NCBI GenBank assembly: GCA_964403885.1
Contig: CAYOHY010000014.1
Span: 1-43,184, forward strand
DNA from: CAYOHY01 sp964403885
GTDB lineage: Bacteria; Actinomycetota; Coriobacteriia; Anaerosomatales; PHET01
DNA length: 43,184 nt
Direction: 5' to 3'
The position numbers were made by a program, and so were the translations under genes. Of the stretch, positions 38,519 to 43,184 are shown piece after piece; the stretch's first letter is position 1, and each line of letters opens with the position of its first letter. The notes beneath the pieces are model-generated. The model saw only the letters and a list, made by a program, of their open reading frames with translations. It searched no databases and was not told where the DNA came from.

Positions 38519-38618
38519 NNNNNNNNNNNNNNNNNNNNNNNNNNNNNNNNNNNNNNNNNNNNNNNNNNNNNNNNNNNNNNNNNNNNNNNNNNNNNNNNNN
38601 NNNNNNNNNNNNNNNNNN
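38519..38618. other. Assembly gap of 100 N
   Basis: Exactly 100 N, the conventional length for a gap of unknown size. It removes the permease end and the ATPase start, including Walker A. Both missing parts together need well over 200 bases, so the true distance is larger than 100. Confidence 0.99.
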
Positions 38619-39407
38619 GACTCGGGCAGTATCGAGCTCGACGGGGTCGACGTGTTGGGGATGGCGCCCGAGCAGCTGCGGCGAGGGATCGGCTACGCGA
38701 TCCAGGGTGTCGGCCTGTTCCCGCACTGGACCGTCACCGAGAACGTCGGCACGGTGCCGTGGCTTCTCGGCTGGGACAAGCCCCGTATCGCCACACGCGT
38801 GCGCGAGCTGCTCGAGCTGGTGGGCCTCGATCCCGAGCGGTACGGCTCGGCCTACCCGGACGAGCTGTCCGGTGGCGAGGCCCAGCGCGTGGGCGTGGCA
38901 CGTGCGCTCGCCGCCGACCCGCCGGTCCTGCTCATGGACGAGCCCTTCGGCGCCGTGGACCCGCTCACACGGGATCGGCTGCAGCGTGAGTTCCTCGCGA
39001 TCCAGGCTCGGTTGCGCAAGACGGTCGTGTTCGTGACCCACGACATCGACGAGGCCACGCGCCTGGGCGACCGTATCGCGATCATGCGCGACGGCATGCT
39101 GGTGCAGTGCGACACGCCTGAGCGCGTGCTCGCATACCCCGTGAACGACTTCGTGGCCGAGTTCGTGGGTTCCGAGAAGTCGCTCAAGCGACTGTCGCTC
39201 GTGAGCGTGTCCTCGATCGTCGAGTCGACCACGGGCCCGGCGTCGATCGTGCCGCGGGTGTCGAGCAGCGCGAACCTGCGCGAGGCGCTCGCACGGATGC
39301 TTGAGGCTGGGGAGGACCGTGCTGCGGTCATCGATGACCAAGGGCTGATCGTGGGGAGCGTCTCACTCGACGGGCTCATGTCGCACTTCCGGAAGCCGGT
39401 CGCGTGA
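38619..39407 (+). CDS. Betaine/choline-type ABC ATPase with CBS domain, 5' end lost in assembly gap
   Basis: Cytoplasmic ATPase with 262 visible residues. The N-terminal 50-60 residues with Walker A are in the gap. DSGSIELDGVDVLGMAPEQL begins the visible part. YAIQGVGLFPHWTVTENV (Q-loop), LSGGEAQRVGVARAL (signature), VLLMDEPFGAVDP (Walker B and D-loop) and VVFVTHDIDEA (switch His) are intact. After VAEFVGSEKSLKRLSL a CBS-type module (ANLREALARMLEAGEDRAAV, then VSLDGLMSHFR) ends the protein, as in OpuA/OpuC ATPases where CBS domains sense ionic strength. The stop overlaps the GTG of the second permease (GTGA). Confidence 0.93.
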   Translation, partial: DSGSIELDGVDVLGMAPEQLRRGIGYAIQGVGLFPHWTVTENVGTVPWLLGWDKPRIATRVRELLELVGLDPERYGSAYPDELSGGEAQRVGVARALAADPPVLLMDEPFGAVDPLTRDRLQREFLAIQARLRKTVVFVTHDIDEATRLGDRIAIMRDGMLVQCDTPERVLAYPVNDFVAEFVGSEKSLKRLSLVSVSSIVESTTGPASIVPRVSSSANLREALARMLEAGEDRAAVIDDQGLIVGSVSLDGLMSHFRKPVA

Positions 39408-40186
39408 GCAGGGGACGTCGCATCCTGAGTGCCTTCCTGGTGCCGGGCACGGCCGCGCTCGCGTATCTCGCCGTCGCCTCGATGCCACTGCTGTGGGAGA
39501 CGGTGCTTGGCGCACTGTTCCCGGAGGAGACCAGGCTGATCTACGCACGCTCCAGCATGCTCGAGCTGATCGCTCAGCACCTGGCGATGGTGCTGGTCGC
39601 CGGGGTCTTCTCGGCGGTGGTGGGTGTCACTTTGGCGGTGTTCGTGACGCGCCCGGCCGGCGATGACTTCTACGACGTCGTGTCTGACCTCGCCGCCTTT
39701 GGGCAGACGTTTCCGCCCATCGCCGTGCTCACGCTCTCGGTGCCGCTTCTCGGCTTCGGCTTCAAGCCCACGGTGTTCGCGCTCACCCTCTACGGCATCT
39801 TGCCCGTACTGCAAAACACCATCGGCGGTATCGAGGCGGTGCCCGATGAGATCACCGAGTCCGCTCGAGCCATGGGGCTGTCGCCCCGGCAGGTGTTGTG
39901 GCGCGCCGAGCTGCCCGTCGCTGCCCCGGTCATCATCGCCGGCGTGAGGATCTCGGTGGTGGTGGGGGTCGCGACGGCGACCATCGGCGCGACCGTGGGC
40001 GCCGGGGGTCTGGGTGCTCCCATCATCAGCGGGCTTGCGAACTCGGATCCCGCGGTGACACTGCAGGGCGGACTGCTCGCCGCAGGTCTCGCGCTGGTGC
40101 TCGACGGGCTTCTGGCGGCCGCCGGCAAGGTGGTGGGACGCACCGCCGCATCACGCCCCGCCGTGACGAATCAGGGCAATCGGTGA
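39404..40186 (+). CDS. Betaine/choline-type ABC permease, second subunit
   Basis: Integral membrane permease of 260 residues (YehW/OpuCB-like). About six helices, with HLAMVLVAGVFSAVVGVTLAVFV, DLAAFGQTFPPIAVLTLSVPLL and the coupling loop DEITESARAMGLSPRQVLWRAELPVA, then GATVGAGGLGAPIISGLANSDP, which are diagnostic. The start GTG at 39404 overlaps the ATPase stop. It pairs with the larger permease upstream of the ATPase. The operon ends here; a short gap precedes the next gene. Confidence 0.94.
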   Translation: MSRGRRILSAFLVPGTAALAYLAVASMPLLWETVLGALFPEETRLIYARSSMLELIAQHLAMVLVAGVFSAVVGVTLAVFVTRPAGDDFYDVVSDLAAFGQTFPPIAVLTLSVPLLGFGFKPTVFALTLYGILPVLQNTIGGIEAVPDEITESARAMGLSPRQVLWRAELPVAAPVIIAGVRISVVVGVATATIGATVGAGGLGAPIISGLANSDPAVTLQGGLLAAGLALVLDGLLAAAGKVVGRTAASRPAVTNQGNR

Positions 40187-40231
40187 TACATTGCATCAGT
40201 AATGATGATTGCTCTACCACGGAGCCGTCCC

Positions 40232-40735
40232 ATGCCACTCGCGAAGTGCTCGAATCCTGGTGAAGCGCCGCGCCCGCTGCGCGCCGTTGCCGCGCTCTCT
40301 CGGGCCGATGACGCTGAGCTTCGCGCCTCGACCTACTACGAGCAGGGATTCCACTGCGGCGAATCGGTGGTCCGCGCGGTGAACGAGCTCGTGGCCAATC
40401 CGCTGCCCCCCGAGGCGATGCGTCTCGCATCCGGCTTCTGCGAGGGCCTCGGCGGGTCCCGCTGCATCTGCGGAGCGCTCGCCGGCGGCGTCATGGCCTG
40501 CGGGATGCTCTCCGGCCGAGACGCGCCGAGCGACCCCTGGGAGCCCTCCTACTACGCCGCCGAGGAACTGCGCACGCGCTGGATAGAGGACCAGGACGCC
40601 GAGAGCTGCGACGAGGTCGTGCAGCGCATCGGCGGCATGCACCTCCCCGAGCGCTGGGCGCACTGCACCATGCTCGTGGGGCGCACCGCCCGCTGGGTCG
40701 TCGAGATCGCCGAGCGGGAGAGCTGGCTCGGCTAG
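40232..40735 (+). CDS. C_GCAxxG_C_C family redox-active protein
   Basis: A 167-residue member of the C_GCAxxG_C_C family (PF09719), proteins of anaerobes thought to be redox active. The paired motifs are HCGESVVRAVNE (family C-x(4)-V) and SGFCEGLGGSRCICGALAGGVMACGML (family G-x-G..C-GAxxG..G). Later cysteines (DAESCDEVV, AHCTMLVG) complete the set. The ATG at 40232 has GGAG 7 bases upstream and is preferred to the ATG codons at 40202 and 40205, which lack a ribosome site. It lies between the betaine-type operon and tilS. Partner and substrate are unknown. Members sometimes accompany metal- or selenium-related genes, none of which is seen here. Confidence 0.85.
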   Translation: MPLAKCSNPGEAPRPLRAVAALSRADDAELRASTYYEQGFHCGESVVRAVNELVANPLPPEAMRLASGFCEGLGGSRCICGALAGGVMACGMLSGRDAPSDPWEPSYYAAEELRTRWIEDQDAESCDEVVQRIGGMHLPERWAHCTMLVGRTARWVVEIAERESWLG

Positions 40736-40752
40736 ACGCCCCCGGGTTCGGG

Positions 40753-40758
40753 TACGCT
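40753..40758 (+). promoter_or_regulatory. -10 box giving a leaderless tilS message
   Basis: TACGCT ends 7 bases before the A of the tilS ATG at 40765, the same geometry as at 5213-5225, and no ribosome site precedes that ATG. Confidence 0.42.
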
Positions 40759-40764
40759 TGCCCC

Positions 40765-42174
40765 ATGACTTCACTTGCTCACACCGCTCGCGCCACCGCG
40801 CGTGAGCATTCGATGTTCCCGGACGACGCGCCCGTCGTCGCGATGGTCAGCGGCGGCGGCGACTCGGTGGCCCTGTTGCACCTGTTGGCGAGCGGCGAGC
40901 TGGGGCCTGTCCGCGTACGCGCGCTCCACGTGAACCACCTGCTGCGCGGACCGGAGTCCACTGCGGACCAGGCGTTCGTCGAAGACCTGTGCGCTCGTCT
41001 CGGCGTCGAGTGTCGCGTGGTTCGCTACGACGTCGCGGCCTACGCGGCTGACCAGCGTCTCAACCTCGAAGACGCCGGGCGCAGGCTTCGTTACCGGTTC
41101 GCCGAGGAGGAGCTCGACGCCTGGTGCGCAGAGCTGGGCGAGCGCCCGTCGAGGGGCCGCATCGCCGTGGGCCACTCACGCGACGACCGGGTCGAGACGT
41201 TCTTCCTGCGCGTCGCCACCGGCTCCGGCACCGGCGCACTCGATGCTCTCGCGCCCGTGCGCGGCCGCATCGTCCGGCCCCTGGCCGGGTGCGACCGCAG
41301 CGAGATCCGCGCGTGGCTGAGCGAGGCCGGGCACGAGTGGCGTGAGGACTCGAGCAACGGGGACGTGTCGCGCACGCGTGCTCTCATCCGCAACGAGCTG
41401 ATGCCCGTCGTCGAGCGCCTCAACCCGTCGGTCCGCTCGGCGGTGGAGCGCACGATGCGACTCGTCGGCGACGATGACGCGCTACTGAGCGGCATGGCCG
41501 ACGCGTTCGCGCGCGACTTCGGTGAATCCGTGCCCGGCGAGAGGGTGACGCTCAACGCGGACTTCATGGGCACGCTCGATCGGACGATGAAGCGCCGTAC
41601 CGTCCGCTCGGCGATCATCAAGGCGTTTCCGGATGCCTCGCGCATCGAGTCCGAGCACATCGAGGCGATCGTCGCCGGGCTGGGAGACCCGTCCTTCGCG
41701 CGCGACCTGCCCTTCGGGCTCAGGGCGGTGTCAGAGTACGGTAGTATGGTCATCTCGTGTACGCACGCCGAGGATCCGCGCGTGGCACCCACCTTGCTCT
41801 CGCTACCCGGAAGCGCCGACCTCGGACGCGCAGGCGTCATCGTTGCCGAGAACACCGACTCCGCGGATCGCGCGGTCGATTCGTTCTCGGCGGTCATCGA
41901 TGTCGCGCGCGTGCGCGGGGAGCTCACGGTGGATTCGTGCCGTGAGGGGGAGCGGATGCGACCGCTGGGCATGGAGGGCACGCGCAAGCTGTCGGACATG
42001 CTCATCGACGCCAAGATCCCCAAGCGTTTGCGAGCGGCGACGCCGGTCGTCAGAGACGGTGACCGCATCGTGTGGCTCGCAGGCGTACGGATGAGTGACG
42101 ACTACCGGGTGACCGAGCGCACCGCGAACGCGGTTCGCCTCACGTGGGAGCCCGGCCACGACCACGGCCGCTAG
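40765..42174 (+). CDS. tilS: tRNA(Ile)-lysidine synthase TilS
   Basis: Modifies C34 of the CAU-anticodon isoleucine tRNA to lysidine using ATP and lysine, so AUA is read as isoleucine. The 469-residue protein has the PP-loop VSGGGDSVALLHLL (residues 28-41), ALHVNHLLRG, LNLEDAGRRLRYRF, AVGHSRDDRVETFFLRVATGSG and REDSSNGDVSRTRALIRNEL, all TilS hallmarks. A C-terminal TilS domain follows (about 380-460) with EGERMRPLGMEGTRKLSDML. The start lacks a ribosome site and seems leaderless. The gene order tilS-hpt-ftsH is conserved in many Gram-positive bacteria. Confidence 0.96.
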   Translation: MTSLAHTARATAREHSMFPDDAPVVAMVSGGGDSVALLHLLASGELGPVRVRALHVNHLLRGPESTADQAFVEDLCARLGVECRVVRYDVAAYAADQRLNLEDAGRRLRYRFAEEELDAWCAELGERPSRGRIAVGHSRDDRVETFFLRVATGSGTGALDALAPVRGRIVRPLAGCDRSEIRAWLSEAGHEWREDSSNGDVSRTRALIRNELMPVVERLNPSVRSAVERTMRLVGDDDALLSGMADAFARDFGESVPGERVTLNADFMGTLDRTMKRRTVRSAIIKAFPDASRIESEHIEAIVAGLGDPSFARDLPFGLRAVSEYGSMVISCTHAEDPRVAPTLLSLPGSADLGRAGVIVAENTDSADRAVDSFSAVIDVARVRGELTVDSCREGERMRPLGMEGTRKLSDMLIDAKIPKRLRAATPVVRDGDRIVWLAGVRMSDDYRVTERTANAVRLTWEPGHDHGR

Positions 42175-42212
42175 GCGGCCCGAGAACCGAAACGGAGCGG
42201 GCGAGAGAACCG

Positions 42213-42761
42213 ATGGACGCCATCCACCCTGACGTATCCCATGTGATCATCACCGAGGAGCAGATCCAGCAGCGCATCCGCGAGCTGGGCGCCGAGATCA
42301 GCGAGACCTATGGGGACGAGTCGGTCCTTCTCGTGGCGGTGCTTCGCGGAGCCGCACTCTTCGTCGCGGACCTTTCGCGCACCATCAGCTCGCCGGTGGA
42401 GCTGGACTTCATGGCGGTGTCGAGCTACGGCTCATCCACCAAGTCCTCCGGCGTCGTGCGCATCATCAAGGACCTCGATGAGACGATCCAAGATCGCAAC
42501 GTGCTCGTGGTCGAGGACATCCTCGACACGGGTCTGACTCTCAAGTACCTGCTCAAGAACCTCGCGTCGCGCAAGCCTCGTTCGCTCGAAGTCGTGACTT
42601 TGCTGAGCAAGCAGGGCAAGCAGCGGGTACCTATCGACTGTAAGTACGTTGGATTCGATGTCCCCGATGAGTTCGTGATCGGGTACGGCCTCGACTTCGC
42701 CGAGAAGTACCGCAACTTGCCCTACATCGGGGTACTGAAGCCCGAGGTGTACGCAGACTAA
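42213..42761 (+). CDS. hpt: Hypoxanthine(-guanine) phosphoribosyltransferase
   Basis: Purine-salvage enzyme converting hypoxanthine or guanine plus PRPP to IMP or GMP, 182 residues, cytoplasmic. VLLVAVLRGAALFVADL (the LRG pyrophosphate loop), DFMAVSSYGSSTKSSG (flexible catalytic loop), VVEDILDTGLTLKYLL (PRPP-binding loop, Glu101-Asp102) and KYVGFDVPDEFVIGYGLDFAEKYRNLPYIG (base-binding end; shown in part as FVIGYGLDF) are present. GAGAGA precedes the ATG. It lies 38 bases after tilS and shortly before ftsH, probably co-transcribed. Confidence 0.96.
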   Translation: MDAIHPDVSHVIITEEQIQQRIRELGAEISETYGDESVLLVAVLRGAALFVADLSRTISSPVELDFMAVSSYGSSTKSSGVVRIIKDLDETIQDRNVLVVEDILDTGLTLKYLLKNLASRKPRSLEVVTLLSKQGKQRVPIDCKYVGFDVPDEFVIGYGLDFAEKYRNLPYIGVLKPEVYAD

Positions 42762-42798
42762 CGGCGCGAAGAGCGCCCCGGTCAAGGAGACCGCCACG

Positions 42799-43184
42799 GT
42801 GAACAAGAACTTCCGCACGGTCATCATCTACCTTGTGGTGTTGGGCGTCCTCGTCTGGTTCGTCATGAGCCAGATGGGCAAGACCCCCAACGCGCCAACC
42901 GAGCTCACCACGAGCCAGTTCATCACCGCCGCAGAAGACGGTCTCATCAAGACCGCCACCTATGCGACGCAGAACGGCTCTGTGAAGGGCGACTACTGGG
43001 CCACCGAGGCCGACAAGAAGGCCGAGAAGGACCCCGCGGCCTACACGAGCACGTGGGCCGGGGGCGACTCCTTCACCGAGTTCGCCCAGCGCACGAACAT
43101 CGCCTTTGAGATCGACACGTCGGGTCCGCCGATCTGGATCACGCTCGTCAGCTCGCTGCTGCCCATCCTGCTTCTCGTGTTCGT
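42799..43184 (+). CDS. ftsH: ATP-dependent zinc metalloprotease FtsH, N-terminal part (truncated by window end)
   Basis: N-terminal 128 residues of FtsH, the membrane AAA+ protease that degrades short-lived and misassembled membrane proteins. NKNFRTVIIYLVVLGVLVWFV forms TM1. The periplasmic domain continues with TELTTSQFITAAEDGLIKTA and FTEFAQRTNIAFEID, and the second helix begins SGPPIWITLVSSLLPILLLVF. The AAA and peptidase domains lie beyond the edge. The GTG at 42799 has AAGGAG 9 bases upstream. The periplasmic part contains a short charged insertion (EADKKAEKDPAAYTSTWAGG). Position after tilS-hpt supports the call. Confidence 0.93.
   Translation, partial: MNKNFRTVIIYLVVLGVLVWFVMSQMGKTPNAPTELTTSQFITAAEDGLIKTATYATQNGSVKGDYWATEADKKAEKDPAAYTSTWAGGDSFTEFAQRTNIAFEIDTSGPPIWITLVSSLLPILLLVF

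Noticed and set aside
37425..39407. A single 660-residue permease-ATPase fusion protein
   Set aside because: The open frame passes through 100 N of unknown true length. The left part is a permease lacking its end and the right part an ATPase lacking Walker A, so two genes are called.

Overview
This is about 43 kb of GC-rich DNA with short intergenic gaps. It contains a strict-anaerobe type tungsten/molybdenum aldehyde:ferredoxin oxidoreductase, a ferredoxin:thioredoxin-reductase-like protein, the futalosine route to menaquinone, lipoproteins and secreted proteins of Gram-positive type, and apparently leaderless messages. Together these suggest an anaerobic Actinomycetota lineage such as Coriobacteriia or OPB41-like bacteria. 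That placement is inference from gene content and composition. A run of 100 N at 38519-38618 is a scaffold gap, so this is a draft assembly.

Layout. 1-3.0 kb: an aldehyde:ferredoxin oxidoreductase that runs off the left edge and a secreted NlpC/P60-like peptidase. 3.0-7.3 kb: a META-domain lipoprotein, a DUF4405 cytochrome-b-like membrane protein coupled to a tiny protein with a CX4CH motif, a low-complexity membrane protein, and an OmpR-type two-component system. 7.3-11.7 kb: an unknown small protein, MltG, a secreted protein with one CXXCH motif and duplicated Ig-like repeats, a stand-alone EF-Tu domain-2-like protein, a hemerythrin and a DUF488 protein. 11.7-18.6 kb: an AcuC-type deacetylase divergent from an IscR-like Rrf2 regulator, a secreted coiled-coil protein, an Lrp/AsnC regulator divergent from an EamA exporter, two poorly known proteins, and a DUF1284/metallo-beta-lactamase pair. 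19-22 kb: a glutaredoxin followed by an FTR-Rieske fusion, a short NfeD-like protein, and cysK with a second Rrf2 regulator.

22-28.8 kb: a complete branched-chain amino-acid ABC operon, livJ-livH-livM-livG-livF, followed by a second livJ with its own promoter. 28.8-31 kb: a two-gene purine-nucleoside unit, a COG0402 deaminase plus a divergent MTAP-family phosphorylase. 31-36.1 kb: a small acidic membrane protein, an NhaA antiporter, and the operon mqnE-mqnA-mqnC. 36.3-40.2 kb: a glycine-betaine/choline-type ABC operon interrupted by the assembly gap. 40.2-43.2 kb: a C_GCAxxG_C_C redox protein, then the conserved tilS-hpt-ftsH cluster running off the right edge.

Recurring themes are anaerobic redox and electron transfer (AOR, FTR-Rieske, heme-binding candidates, menaquinone), amino-acid and osmolyte uptake, and iron-sulfur or sulfur-responsive Rrf2 regulation. 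The regulatory signal I find most notable is a pair of promoters, for the CXXCH protein and for the small acidic protein. Both carry three 11-bp direct repeats of the OmpR/PhoB type about 10 bp upstream of a probable -10 box. No tRNA, rRNA, CRISPR array, insertion sequence or prophage was recognised.
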